The position numbers and the translations under genes were made by a program. From Isochrysis galbana (lineage: Eukaryota > Haptophyta > Isochrysidales > Isochrysidaceae): a stretch of 64,000 bases of DNA. Positions 18,180-30,096 of this stretch are shown here, piece after piece (position 1 is the first letter of the stretch; each line of letters opens with the position of its first letter). The notes below the pieces were generated by a model. The model worked only from the letters and a program-made list of their open reading frames with translations. It ran no database searches and was not told the origin of the DNA. The stretch spans positions 504,553 through 568,552 of the forward strand of contig CM030937.1 in NCBI GenBank assembly GCA_018136815.1, written 5' to 3'.

Positions 18180-20846
18180 ATGATCGTGGTTACCTCCTGG
18201 TCCGCACTCGGCATCTTGCTTCTGGTCGGCCACCTCGCGAGAAGGTACTCCAGGCTGTTGCGAGCGCTCCACCTGCCCGCCTCCGTCGTGGGGGGCATCG
18301 TCGGATGGCTCTTCTTTGCCGTCTGCGACGTGACGGGCGCGGGGGTCATCATGGAGGAGTGGTTTTCAGTCGGTTGGGATGTGCTGCCAGGCTTCTGCAC
18401 CAATATTGTCTTCTGCTGCCTCTTCTTGGGTACACCCGTGCCAAGCTTCGCGGATGTGCTCGCCTCGCCCCGGAGAGAGCAGGCGAGCCGAGTATGCTCC
18501 TTGCTTGTCAATCATGCAACCTCCCCCTATTATGCACCGCCCCCTATTCGCACTAAGACGCCGTATGCCTGCCGTACGGTGTGCCGCAACATCAGCCTAC
18601 CCGCATCGCCTCTATCTGCAACATTGGAACCGCCGCCCATCTACGCATGTTGTGTGACCTGTTGATTGCTATTTCCCCTCGATCCTGAACAGCTCATATA
18701 TGGCCTTATTGTCGTCTTTGGCCAGTATTCCGTCTCGTGCTTGCTCACAATGATTTGCCAGTTGATCGACCACCGGTGAGCGCTAGCCAGATGCTCGCCC
18801 TCTGCCCCAGCAATCGTGACTCGCACGACGCGGTACCCATTAGGGCGCAGCACCCCGTCGTCACTTGCGCTGTGATGCACTACCTGCCGGTTTACAACTG
18901 CGCAGGTTACGCGCTCCGTTCGCCACTATAATGCCATTCGGATATGCCGGTGGGCCCGTCGTAGCGGAAGCTATGAAGGACCTCTTTGCAGCTGACTCGT
19001 TCGATTACACCGATGGCTATCCGCTCTCCCTGCTATCGGCCACCGTCGGCATGTTTGCGGGCGTCATTCTCGGAGCTATCCTCGTCAATCTGGCCCCACT
19101 CAGCACACCTTTGGGAGGCGCACGAGGCGCGCCGCCTGGGCGCACTGCGACAGGGGATGGCATGTGTTGTGCTAGCTCCGCAACCGCGGCAGCTCGCCCC
19201 CGCACCACCTTGGTGCGGAGGCTGCGCAAGTCCATGGCCGACTTGGCGGCGACTGCCCCCGACTCGGACCACTATCCCTCTCGGGTGCGTCCCGCAGCCA
19301 CGGCAATGAGGTGGTTTTGCAGCCCATCGAAGAAAGACGAGTTGGGTTGGGAAAGTGCGGTCCCCGCCTGCTGCTGCGGATTGTTCGTGCCGAATACCAA
19401 CGCTTACACGTCCTTTGCTCTCGCGCCACAACTGTGCCTTGCAGATGCGTGAGCATGTCGGTGTGATGCATCAGACCGTGTCCGTGGAGTCAGTCGACTC
19501 GCTGGCCTTCCACTTGTGTATCACCTCGCTCACCCTCTTTGGAGGCTACTTGATGCGTATTCCTGTTGTGTTGATTGAGCAACTCTTCCCCACCGGCAGC
19601 TTTTGGGAACGGTCAAACTTACTATCGGTAAGAGATCTCACATCGTGCGGGCACCTCGCTAGTGCGGCGTATGAGGCGGCCACCACACGCGGCACATCAC
19701 ATGCTCTCGCTCTTCGCCACCTGTCGCGCCGTGCTCCTTGAGCCAGAGTTTCTCCTTCCTCCTTCAGGTCCTTCCTCTCTTTCTCTTTTGCCTCCTCGCC
19801 GGTCTTCTCATACAATCGATCATCGACTCGACAATGACCGACAAGACAAATGGTCAAAGCTTCATTGACCGGCAGACAATCGTACGCATCTCGAACACAT
19901 CGCAGGTGGACAGAGGCACTGCTGCACAAGACCCGACAGCCAGCTCGGTGATCCCTCTCACTAGTCGCATGCGTGTACCCCATTCCAACTAGGGTGTGCC
20001 GACTAGACTTTGGCATCTTGCTATGAATCTCAGGATATTCTGATCGTCACCGCCATCGCGCGCCTCGGCCGCAACGGGCTCCCACCTGGCATCGTCGGCC
20101 TAGGCCCCTTCTTCAGTGTCATCGCCCGCTCTGGGATTCCTTTCTTGCTCGTTTGCGCAGGTGGGCTTGTGTGGGGCGTACTGTCGTTTTGGTACGTGGC
20201 GCCGCTGCTCCTCCCCGACTTTTGGGCCGAGAGAGCTCTCGTCGAGTTTGGGGTTTCAATCGGAGCCACCTCCACGGGTATGCTCCTTCTGCGGATGGTC
20301 GATCCTGACAACTCCACCCCTGTACTGCGAGATTTCACGTGCAAGCAGATTTTTCACGTCCTTATTACTGGGGGAGGCTTCTTTGACGTGCTCGTTCCCA
20401 TCCCACTCACCTCGACGAGCGATTCGTGTCTACCCTTATTGATTGCCACGATTGTTCTGATCGGAATTTGCCTCTGCTTTCATCCGACCTTGCACCGGCG
20501 CATACGCGCGTGCTTGCCAGGTTCCAGCACTGCGCCCGTACTCTCGCGGACCGCTGCCGCTCGGACGGCCGAGATGGCTTTGGCGGTTGAGGCAGTCCGA
20601 GGAGCCTACGTTCCCGCCGACGATAGCCATACTGACTTGAGCACACGAGCAGCGCGTAGCTCGCACGGGGGTGTTACCTGGGAGAACATCGCAGCCCGCG
20701 GGACGGGGAGCGCCGACGAGTCAGTACCCGGGCGAAATGTTGGCGGTGCAATGGAGGACGTCGGCGAGGTCGCCGCCAGATTAGGCCAACGAGAGCCCCT
20801 CGGCATCGCAGGATGGAGGCGTTCAGAAGGGGTCGATTGGTTTTGA
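18180..20846 (+). CDS. GltS-type sodium/glutamate symporter, six exons
   Basis: Proposed exons 18180-18491, 18693-18775, 18906-19284, 19445-19627, 19768-19905 and 20034-20846 join in frame to about 635 residues. All introns are GT-AG. Membrane segments appear in GltS order. PASVVGGIVGWLFF is the signature near the N terminus, with LIYGLIVVFGQYSVSCLLTM, IMPFGYAGGPVVAEAMKDLF and LSLLSATVGMFAGVILGAIL. Later come the second-half helices including GIVGLGPFFSVIARSGIPFL and VEFGVSIGATSTGMLLLRMV. Bacterial GltS is about 400 residues. The extra length is a charged loop (about 19110-19284) and a long hydrophilic C-terminal tail. The role is inferred as Na+-coupled glutamate uptake. The start is uncertain, since the frame is open upstream without an ATG. 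Confidence 0.75.
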
Positions 20847-21871
20847 AGCTGATGCCTTGTGACGTTGACTCCATCTTTCGTCCAGCAGCACGGTGGTTTC
20901 CACGGGACTGCGCAAATCTTCTTCATGCTCGCTCCCCTTTACCGAAGTGCTTCGGCGTGACGCATTCTTTCTCTTCTAGAGCCGGATAGTCCACGGGTAG
21001 GCGTCTTCAAAAGGCTCACCTTCTGTACGGGTCGTCCAGCCTTGGACCTGGCCAACCGGCCCATGTGCTTCATACCTTGCGCGCGCATATTGTAACAGCA
21101 TCCCTCACTGTCCATTTATGCCGGGATGCCGAGCAGCAAATGTGCTACTTTCCACTCCGGTGCTCCTCGATCATTTATGTAAATTGTTGATTTCGCACTC
21201 CAAGCCATCTACCAAACGCTGCGAACACTGCGAGCGCGCACGCTATCGCTATCGCTGCTCCTACTTATGACGCTTCGTTTAAATGGTTCGTGTTGTGCCG
21301 CGTGCACACGGCTGATCTCTTGCGATCCGCCCGCTGCTTTATATAGCCACAAAGGCCTGCAGGCTGCCATCGTCATCGTGCGCGTAACAGCAAGCTAGAA
21401 GATTCACGTGCTTTATGCTTTCCTTCTTCACTTCGCGCAGCCAACGCCTAAGCAAAAGCAGCACGAAAAGCTTCCGCCGTATAAGTAGTTAAAAAGCACG
21501 CGCTGACGCCTAAAGTTACAACACCTTTCCCCGATACGCTGCGTGATGTGCTACATGCTACATCGGAGTGTACCGGCTCCCGTTTCTGCTATTCGCTTGC
21601 GTCCGCCCTACGTAGCTGTCGCACCTGCTGCGGCGCCCATCGGGATTTGGTTGGGCGGCCTACGTAAGCGAGCACACTGCATGGGAGGGGGGGGATGGGG
21701 ATTCTTGGGGCTGCTCTGCGCCTTGGCTTCTCCTACCTTGCGCTGTACCTCCCACCACGCCGCCGACAACAATATGCGTTCGGCACCCGAAGCAAATGAA
21801 CGATCACCGAATAAATCAATAGTGGTAGTAGGGTGTACAAACTCACGGCAAGCTGCCCAAGGAGCAGATAT
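20847..21871. other. Intergenic, no gene seen
   Basis: About 1 kb between the converging symporter and macro-domain genes. No frame shows domain character. Confidence 0.4.
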
Positions 21872-22681
21872 CTAGGAGGCGTCCTCGAATCTCTCAGAGG
21901 CGGGCCCGTCACGTTGCCAAGCTTGCGCTGCCGGTGCCGAGTTCATCTCACTGTCGATTGCACAAAGTAGCGCCTCAGCAATGTCGTCCCGCTGCACCGC
22001 CACGTGAACCACGTGTAGCACGTCTGTGCCCCCCCTCCAATACAAAAGCGCGTGGGTAGCTGCCCGCGCCGCATCCTCAACAGGTGCTCCCCGTGCACCT
22101 GCTCCAAGTAACGGGATTGCCAAGCTGGATATACTCGCCTCGGCAGCTGCTGTGAGGGCGGAGTGATACGTAGAAACCATTAGCCTCCTCCACGCTCCGA
22201 CACGTCCATCTTCACCTGCTGATGTGTAGGCTGGCGCATGCGGATACACGGGCGCAACTGCGTGCACCACATATTGATAGCTGTCAAGGAGCTCACCTGC
22301 TGCCGGCGTGCAGACTGCATGCCCCACCCGGCACCGCTCTCCTAGGTCCCCTCCTCTCTGATACGGCACGGCGTGCGCCAAGCGTAACAGCTCTGCACCT
22401 CCAAACTCGTGCACAAGCCCATCAACAGTCTGGCACGGATAGACGATCGCACTGGCGCGGGCGCCTGGCAGTCGCGCCTCCGCCTCTGCGGGCGTGAATT
22501 GCGTGCCGTCCAGCCGCTCGTTGGCAGGCGTGACGAGAGCAGCGGACTCGACTGGCGGGTGCGAGACGATGCACGGCGTCAGCACGAGCTCGAGCCGGCG
22601 CAGCGCACCACGCACACCACGAGAGCTCCAGCAGCCTACCCTCTGGTGGAGCTGCAGCCGTCGCATCCCAGCTGCATTCAT
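21872..22681 (-). CDS. Macro-domain (ADP-ribose binding) protein
   Basis: 269 residues from ATG at 22681, in a single exon. Macro-domain signatures are AALVTPANERLDG (the usual NAAN loop with Thr/Pro), GERCRVGHAVCTPAAGEL, YVVHAVAPVYP, and SISSLAIPLLGAGARGAPVEDAARAA (the conserved IPxxGxGxxG phosphate loop). The domain spans about residues 40-250. The glycine-rich GGGVDxAIH loop of canonical members is not obvious; GLVHEFGGAELLRLAH stands in its place. It probably binds or hydrolyses ADP-ribose or related metabolites. A C-terminal acidic tail follows. Confidence 0.7.
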   Translation of the reverse strand: MNAAGMRRLQLHQRVGCWSSRGVRGALRRLELVLTPCIVSHPPVESAALVTPANERLDGTQFTPAEAEARLPGARASAIVYPCQTVDGLVHEFGGAELLRLAHAVPYQRGGDLGERCRVGHAVCTPAAGELLDSYQYVVHAVAPVYPHAPAYTSAGEDGRVGAWRRLMVSTYHSALTAAAEASISSLAIPLLGAGARGAPVEDAARAATHALLYWRGGTDVLHVVHVAVQRDDIAEALLCAIDSEMNSAPAAQAWQRDGPASERFEDAS

Positions 22682-22859
22682 TCATACCACTCCGTCGCTC
22701 CTCCTAAAGTATTAACTACATGAAGCAAATTTATGAAGAAAACGTCGCGTTGGCGACGAACTACTCGTGGTCGCTCTTCACACCTTGATCTCCCTAAATA
22801 TGGGGGAGACGGTCGCCAAGCACCCCAGATACGGTGGATACGCTCCGGCCTCGAGGAGG

Positions 22860-22930
22860 CTGGCATCATCAAGAGGAGGAGAGGAGGAGAGGAGGAGAGG
22901 AGGAGAGGAGGAGAGGAGGAGAGAGGGGGA
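22860..22930. repeat. GGAGGAGA short tandem repeat
   Basis: About eight copies of a GAGGAGAG unit. Frames through it are artefacts. Confidence 0.8.
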
Positions 22931-22932
22931 GC

Positions 22933-23110
22933 GTTAGAACTTCTAGCGTCGTATCATCTTGTCAGCTAGCATTCCTAGCCACATACACCGGACGAGCCAT
23001 GCGCCAACCATCGCGGGGTAGGGGCTCCGTTGCCGTCGAAGGGCTACGGTCTACGGTCCCGCAGCACTAAGGTTATACTAACACAACAATAACAATAAAA
23101 CTCTGACGCT
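22933..23110. repeat. Dispersed repeat, inverted copy at 51589-51770
   Basis: This segment, from GTTAGAACTTCTAGCGTCGT through GGTTATACTAACACAACAAT, is nearly the reverse complement of 51589-51770. Parts (GGCTCCGTTGCCGTCGA, CACTAAGGTTATA) recur at 30470-30540. It lies downstream of the copia polyprotein remnant, so it is probably LTR-derived. Confidence 0.75.
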
Positions 23111-23399
23111 CCCCCATCGCCAAAGGCGAAACCCTGATTCTCCCAATCGTTGCCATTCCCGAGAAAGGTACAAGCTTACCTTCGAGGCTGAAATGTGCTC
23201 AAGCGTCAAAGACATAGGCCAGCAACAATTCTTCGCCTAAGTCGGCGGCGATCCAAACCTGTAACATTCCTGCGTCGTGACCCAGCACCTGGTTACCTAG
23301 TTGAGGTTGAATGAAGTGGAGGCTATTACCAAGCAAGTGACATGAAACATGAAGTCAGAGAATGGGGCATGCGGGGTTAAATCCAAGATGTTGGATTAA

Positions 23400-23890
23400 T
23401 TTGATGTTCCCAGCGCGAGGTTGCGAAATTTTACGAATTTATTCTTCTCAAGCGCCTTGGTCATCATATCAGCGATCTATCTGATCTTCAGTCGATATCC
23501 ACATCGGTATGGAAACACGATACACGATCGAGATATTGTTTGCGACCAAACCAGATCCAATTCCAATTGTCGTAGTGTCGAGTGCGTCCTTTTACGCCAG
23601 GGTTCTTGATGGACGCAACGGTAGCTGAGTTATCGCAGAAGATTGTTGCCGGGAGTTTATATTCGGCTTCGAGAAACTCGAGAACATTGAGTACGAAGCG
23701 AAGGTCTTTAGCAGCATTGGTGTAGGCGGCGATTTCGGCCTCAGCGGAGCTTTGTGGAATAATCTTGAGTTTGCGAGCGGAGTATGAGATAGCGGCACCG
23801 CAGTATTTGATGATGTGGCCGGCGAAGGGCGTCGGTGAACTCCCCCATGATGCGTCGGAATAAACTTCAATGTCCGGACGGTTGGTGCAA
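23400..23890 (-). pseudogene. Ty1/copia polyprotein remnant (RNase H and C terminus)
   Basis: The minus strand encodes an RNase H domain with the expected motifs: DIEVYSDASWGS (first Asp), IIPQSSAEAEIAAY (Glu), ATIFCDNSATVASI (second Asp) and GRTRHYD. After an indel it ends with IADMMTKALEKNKF, the typical copia C terminus. Reverse transcriptase and integrase are absent because homology ends near 23885, where the island-end motif begins. The frame is broken, so it is inactive. Confidence 0.8.
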
Positions 23891-23965
23891 CTCGAGGTTC
23901 CCTTCTTTTGTTACATCCTTTTCGTCTATTTGGGTACAAAATTTGTATTGACCCCTAACATAGAC
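23885..23965. repeat. Second copy of the island left-end motif
   Basis: GTGCAACTCGAGGTTCCC, a T-rich stretch, TTAC, an AT-rich stretch and TATTGACCCCTAAC match 2101-2170 in order and spacing. It abuts the truncated copia remnant directly. Confidence 0.6.
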
Positions 23966-24093
23966 ACTATTCTCTTCCGTACACCATACCGATGTTTATC
24001 TCGGTATTTGATGGTGGGGATGATTATGAAACGTATCATAAGGAATATGAATACACACAATGCAATCGCCCCAAGAATAGTCAATACCAACTA
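23929..24093 (-). pseudogene. Remnant of a small membrane-protein gene
   Basis: The minus strand reads LVLTILGAIALCVFIFLMIR, FIIIPTIKYRDKHRYGVRKR and then MLGVNTNFVPK before TAG. This is one long hydrophobic helix and a basic tail, with no start codon in place. Position and orientation relative to the left-end motif match the 2230-2547 gene in the main island, though similarity is weak. It probably marks a decayed second island. Confidence 0.4.
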
Positions 24094-26136
24094 GGGGTTG
24101 GCAGAAATATCCGGATATATCCATTGGATATTTGGGCAGATTTTGGCAGGATTAGATATCTCCCGGATATTTGGGTGGGAGCCTTGGATACTTGACGGAT
24201 ATTTGGGTGGTCGAGGGGCGCCTGAGCGAAAACAAAACCCCCAATCAAGAAAACAAAACCATTGAGGGTTGAGGGGCTCGTGGCTTGCTAGGGGGTCACC
24301 AGCGAAGTCCCATAGAAAGTAGATAGATGGTGGATACGTGAATATAGTGGCTAAATATGTAATATTGTAGATGATTGCGACAGACATAGACTGCGGGCAA
24401 GACGATGCGCAGAGGTGAAGGCCTGCTCCTGCCTCCTACTCCCGCCCACCGCCCCCAGGCCCCAGGCCCGCTGCCATCACGCCACACGGCAACGACTTCG
24501 CAGTGTTGGAACTACGTCATATTAGCATCCTAGAATTTTTATTGTGCCCAGACACCTAAAACAGTCGCTATCTAATAGATCCCCATCTTGAAACCGAAAA
24601 ACTCGAACGCGAAAAGCGATTTTTTTGTATACGAATGTTGAAGACTACGGTCATTGACGTTCAACGACCCACGGGCAGATTCACACATACAGACTCACAG
24701 GGCACCTAAGACGCTCGACCCAGTGGATTGGGGCCCTACTCGGCATTCCCTACTACTTTGCCGCAGGGATCTACCCGCGAGCGACGAAATCACGCTCGCT
24801 ATGGCCTACTGAAGTCGGGCCCCAGAGGCCCTTTCGAGCGCTGGCAACGCGACCTGCAGTGGGGGTACATGGCGCCCGCGCGCGGGTGCTTCCGCGGCGC
24901 CTGCGGCCACCTTAGACCAGAATCCGAGGCCTGACGCCAAAAAAGAGCCCTCACAACGAATTGCTGCCCCCCCACACCAGCTGGCATGCTGACGAGGGCG
25001 TCTCGTACAGCGAGAGGCCGGCATTTGCCGGCCCCTGGACGATCGCCAACGCGATGGACCCCACCTGGACCGCGACGGGAGTAGGCAGCGCACCCATGCC
25101 GATGCAGGCCCGGCCATCTCGATCCCTCTGGCCTGCCTTCCAGAGGAGCCCTGGCCGGTGGCCCATCGGACACCCCTCTCCGAGGCGCCATCGCAGTGGA
25201 CCGAAGTCCGAAGAAGCCCTCTTCACAGTCGACTTGAGCACAGAAGAAACCGGGCGTTTACGGGAGAATCAAGTGTTTTATTTTCGTTGATCCTATCATT
25301 AAAATACGTTTGTTTTGACCTCTATTATCACGGTCATATAGGCTTGATATGACCGTTGGTCGCTCACATGACATCGCACGGGCCATGCTACGCACAAACA
25401 TCACAAGTATGTGACGCTCGACGCCATTGATGCAAAATTTTGATCGATCGGAAGTGCGGCAGATCACCGTCGCCGTCGCGCAACGCGCAACGCAAACTCC
25501 AGACGCTGAAGGTGATCACGCACACGCGCACACTCGCAACGTCATTACAGGGCGTGCAAGCTGGCACACAACCAGCGGGATTGTAATGTGCGCTGCAACT
25601 ACGCTGGGTGCCCCCGCGACCCGATCGCTTGGGGTCTCCGCAAGGATACCAATTATGGAATCGCTCGGCGCGCTCGCCAGGCGCCCGAGCACTTGCTAAC
25701 CCCACGGCTGTCGGGCGCTGTTAAGTGGGTTGTCAGGGCAAACCTGGGCACCCAAAGCAGGGAGATGATAGGGGAGACTCTCAGGGGGAGGGGGGCGGAC
25801 CGTGGCGAGGCTTTGGCCGTTGATAATGAGGCGGCAATGAGGCTAACATTTTCCGTTGTCTTCCCCCCCCCCTCCGAAGACTACACGGTAGTCTTTAAGA
25901 CTACGCGTTTGCGCAACCGTAATGGGCGCCTGTGGAGCGTGTGGAATGCATGCGTGAGAGTAGTGGTAATGGGCCCTAGCCGCTAGCCAATAGGAGCGCA
26001 AGGCTGCGCGCGCGGGCCGCCGAGCATCGAGAATATGATCAAATTTAGCGCCTAGTAGTATTTATTATCCCGTATTTACACGAGCACACTCTCGCCCACT
26101 CGCACCGGGTGAGGGCTCGCGATGAGGTGTGACAGC
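24094..26136. other. Intergenic, no gene seen
   Basis: About 2 kb without recognisable coding sequence. Around 24100-24230 there are several short GGATATTTGG/CCGGATAT repeats. The overlapping frames at 24700-25300 and 25400-25980 on both strands show no domain character. Confidence 0.4.
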
Positions 26137-28495
26137 TTACACACGAAGTCGTTGGCTGCTCTCGCCCCGCATCGCCGAGCCGAACGGCTCCGGCTCGCCC
26201 CAACCGACCGGCGCAATGCGCACTGCCTGCTTGTGCTTGCCCACCCCGTCGGGAGCGTTGGGATGCAAGACGAGCTTGAGCGCGAGCGAGTACCTCGGCC
26301 TCGACCCGGCGCAGCGATGCGGCGCACTCATGGCATGAGTCACGTCTTGGTCCATGAGGCAAACCCTCCCCGGTGCGGGCTGCACATCGAGCACCCGTCC
26401 CGTCGGCAAGTCCAGGAAGCGGGTGGGCGCACCCCACGCAGCTTCCCACTGCGGTGAAAGGTAGATGAGGGCAGTGACGAAGCGTGGCTTCCCTAGCGCG
26501 CGATTGGGATATCTGCCAAAGGCGTCCGTCCACGGCGAAGGCGGAAGTAGCATAGGGTCGGCATCGATGTGCCAGCTGAAGGCACCGTCCCCATCCGCGG
26601 CCGTCGGCGCGTTTGCGGCGATCTGTGTGATTGATCCGCCAAAGCAGGCGTCGCTCATCCGACTCACGATGATGGGCGTGGCCGAACTGGCCACATCGGC
26701 TGGTCGAAGACCCGCGTTTGCACTTTCGAGGAAGCGTGCTAGGCGCGTCTGAAGCTCCACAACGGCAGCTGGGGGGTTGTCCTCGTCGCAAAGCCGTTCG
26801 AGCGCCTCGGGGCTAAGGCCAACGCCCCCGGCGGTGTTGGCGGTGTCCCCCTCCAAGTCGGCCGATCCTTCCTCGTGCGGCACATCGGACAGCCCACCGT
26901 GCAACCACACCCGCGGGTCGGGGCCCTCCTCGGGATGCCACGGCTCGCCGCCACTCGCTAACCCCAAGCCCTCTGCGCTGATGGCGGCGAGCAGTCGTTC
27001 TCGCAGACCCTCATCGACGAGACCGTCAACCGCGACTACTTCGCTCACATCGAACCACGAGTGCGCTCCGTAGGACACGTCCCCTCCATCGATCGTGGCG
27101 TGCATCACCTTGATGGCCCTCCCGGCATCCCACCTGCCGTCACAAGCGACAGACTCATCGCCGGTGGAGAGCATGGCCAATGGCACACGCAATCGCCACT
27201 CGGCCACGTGTCGTGCTCGAGCCGCATCCAGTATCCATGGCAAAGTCTCGGCGCGCACGCTCGGATCTGGTCGGGCGCTGCAAGCGCACACCACCACCCC
27301 CTCGGCTTGGATGAGGTCGAGCGCCTCACTCACGGTGCGCAAGAGGTACTCACATGACTCGGCGGCTGCGCTGTCAGTATCCCTTGCTGCAGCCTGGTCG
27401 TCCACTTCCCTGGCGTCGGAGCCGACGCAGCCCAAGCCCACCCACTCCGCGCCCGCAAGCCCTGCGAAGAGGACCACACGCGCATCCGTCCCTTCGATGC
27501 GCTCCGCGATAAGCTCCCATCCCACCTCTGCGGCGGCGTCTTGTACCGCAGCGGCCTCGCCGTCGTCAAGACCGGACATGAGCAGGCGCGGCTGCTGAAG
27601 TTTCCACGTGCACATGCAAGGGTTGCCTCCCCTCCTGCGCAGATTCGACGTCGACGCTTCCACCGCGTTGTTGCTAGCCATCGCGAGCTGCGTTGCTTGA
27701 ACTCCGACCCCCTCAAGTTTGGTAATCACTTGTGCAGGTAGCACATCCTGGTCGTCGAGACGCGCCACGAGCTGCTCGGGCCCAAACTCGCAGTCAATCG
27801 GCCAGCCGTCCTCGCCGTGTACGGTTTGGTAGGCTGCAGCACCTTGCTCCGTCTCGTGGAGCCAGACGACCTGATAGCCTCGGATGACACCATGCTCGCA
27901 GTTGTGTGTCCAGACCACCTGCACGTTGTCGGCCCGCGCGAGCCTGTACCGCTCGGGGCTCCCGTCACCGACAGGGACATTATCAACCAGCCAGGTACCC
28001 ACCTGGGCAGAACACGGCAGGCCGGCGGAGAATGGGCATGAGGGGGCCGAGTGGAGTCGAAGACAGCGAAAAGCGAAAGCAAGCCAGTTGGAGAGGGAGA
28101 AGAGAGCCAAGGGAGTGGTGGAGAGGGAGCCATGGAAGGAGGAAAGTGATGGGTGAAGAGAGGAATGGACGAGTGGGTGAGAGAGTGTGTGGGCGGGTGA
28201 GGGTTTCTGAGGGACAAAAATAGAGGAAGTAGAGGGGTAGACCACGAGAGCAACACAGCGAGCGCGCGCGCGCGAGAGAGAGAGTTGGTAGGCATGCCTG
28301 GTAGATGAGAAGGTCTCCGCTCTCCACCCGCGCGCTCAGGTGCTCCTCGCCTCGCCCTCCGTCCTGCCACTCAAGCACCGCTCGTGCTGGCCTTCCGCGT
28401 CCTGCCTGCGCGACCGCCCTTCCCCCGCAAAGCACGGCCGAGAGGCTTAGCGCAGCCGAAAGGCTCATCACCCCAACCGCCGCCGCCGTCGCCAT
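26137..28495 (-). CDS. 2OG-Fe(II) oxygenase-like protein, two exons
   Basis: Exon 1 is 28495-28298 and exon 2 is 28002-26137, about 687 residues. The intron begins GC (CAG|GCATGC) and ends AG; no in-frame GT donor fits as well. The N terminus MATAAAVGVMSLSAALSLSA is a likely signal peptide. A tryptophan-rich stretch follows (GTWLVDNV, VVWTHNCEHGVIRGYQVVWL). The C-terminal third carries the double-stranded beta-helix pattern of prolyl-4-hydroxylase-type dioxygenases: FSWHIDADP (HxD), FVTALIYLSPQW, GAPTRFLDL, QDVTHAM (distal His) and SRPRYSLALKLVL (2OG-binding Arg). The substrate may be a protein or sugar in the secretory route, but this is unknown. Confidence 0.65.
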
Positions 28496-30030
28496 CGCCG
28501 ACTGCTTCAGTCGACGAGCAGTCTAACTGTAGAGTAGTAACATTGTGTCGAATCTCGACACGTCTCTCCCCGTCCCGAGTTTTTTTTGGAGACAATTAGG
28601 TCGCGTTCCGTCGTTCCGTCGATCCATCGAACGTGGAACGGACTCGATTGAATGGCGACCGTGTATAGTCAACCCCGCTCGTCAAATTATTTTATACTTG
28701 GTTGACCCATGGGGGGGCACGAGCCCCCCCCCCTCTCCACTCCTCCCCTGCCATGGCCATGGGCCATGGGCCATGGGCAAGGCTAGGGCTAGGGCTGAGT
28801 TAGACCCATTACCCATTAACAAGTAAGTGCCATTAACCAGCACTAACAACCCATGGCCCATGGCCGGCGCAAACCGCAAACCACCTAAGTAACACCCATG
28901 AGCGCTGGGCTCATGGCCCCTAACAAGTTAACAAGTTGGGGCCCCCAACCCCAACCCTCAAGAGTCAAGAGCTCACTTACAGGCCACATGTCACATGTCG
29001 CACACCGCACACGTCTTTTCCAGCCGCCAGCCGCACCATCGAAGGCACTCGTGGGAGTGCGCTTCGTCCTGCCTGCCCCTTGCGCTGGCAGAGGGCGGAT
29101 CTCATCTTGGGGAGGGGGGCGCTTTCGGGGGGCCATGGCGCCGTGGCGCCGTGGGGAGGGGGGGGCCTCGACAGCGACGCACGCGCTGACGAGCGAGGGG
29201 AGGAGAGGGAGGGAAAGTGAATGAGGATGCGGACATGCCCGGCTGGGGTTGTGGTGGCGCTGGCGGGCTGGCGGTGCCTTGGCCTTGGGACGGGCCGCCG
29301 CGCGTGCGGGTGCGCGCGGGCTCACCTCGACGGCTCCTTGCCATCTTCTCGATGAGGGAGTGAGTGAGGCAGTGAGGGTGAGAGCCGCCACGGGCGCCGG
29401 GCGCCCCGCGACCCCCCCCCCCCCCCGCGCGCCCTCCCCCCTAGAGTTTCGCACAAGTTGCGCATATGGGCTATTTTGGGGCCCAAATTTCGCGAAAGTT
29501 TTTTGCCCATAAAAGTGGCCCAAGTTTCGAAATGAGTTTCGCGAAACTCTGACCTGGCCCTAGCCATTGATTGCCATCCCTACAAGTAGTTCTGATCTTT
29601 CATGTAAACATGAAATCAAAATTTCTCGTGAGCTCGTGAGTGAGTAGCTCGCCTCTCCCACCTCTGATAGTTGTCCTTGGCGGATCAGGATCAGCTGGTC
29701 AGTCTGAGTCAGTTTTATTACTACGTAAACTGGGAGGGGGCAGTGCAGGGGCGCGGCGGGGAGGGGGAAGGGGGAGGGGGTGTCAGGTGGGGAGTTCCCC
29801 AGGGAGAGGGGCGCGGGGGAGGGGGAGGTGATGTGATTGCAAGTCATCACAACCACTCATGTGCACGCCGTGCGTGCGTCTGCCCCCCGCGTGGGGGAAT
29901 TCTGGGCGTGGTCGCGGGGTTGGAATCACGGGGACACTCACTCCGCCCCCCCCCCCCCCCGCAAACGCAAAAACCTCCCCATCCTTAAAAGTTTAGGTGA
30001 TCCTGTACTTTAGTACTTTGATGAGTGGGT
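28496..30030. other. Intergenic with short repeats
   Basis: It contains CCATGGGCCATGGG repeats and GGCTAGGGCTAGGG near 28750-28795. A stretch at 29460-29570 (AAGTTTCGAAATGAGTTTCG, CTGACCTGGCCCTAGC) is related to 10500-10590. Poly-C runs are also present. No gene recognised. Confidence 0.4.
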
Positions 30031-30096
30031 CGAACTTATACCGTCCACATGGGGGTAGTTGCCGAAAAAACAACCAAACCTGAGGTTGCACCCTCT
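30031..30096. repeat. Solo copy of the island right-end motif
   Basis: TCGAACTTATACCGTCCACA through GAGGTTGCACCCTCT matches 9870-9942 with few differences and the same orientation. Confidence 0.75.

Noticed and set aside
23870..24195. Plus-strand frames at the second island end
   Set aside because: The minus strand gives a more protein-like membrane helix and basic tail; the plus frames show no features.
24728..25290. Frames of about 100-130 residues on both strands
   Set aside because: Similar lengths occur in opposite phases of GC-rich DNA; no domain, start context or splice structure.
28885..29523. 212-residue minus-strand frame
   Set aside because: Low-complexity Pro/Ala-rich sequence with no domain; overlaps repeats shared with 10.5 kb.
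23885..30096. The two solo end motifs as boundaries of one second complete island
   Set aside because: The interval holds an intron-containing host-type oxygenase gene and no island genes apart from one decayed frame, so chance placement is more likely.
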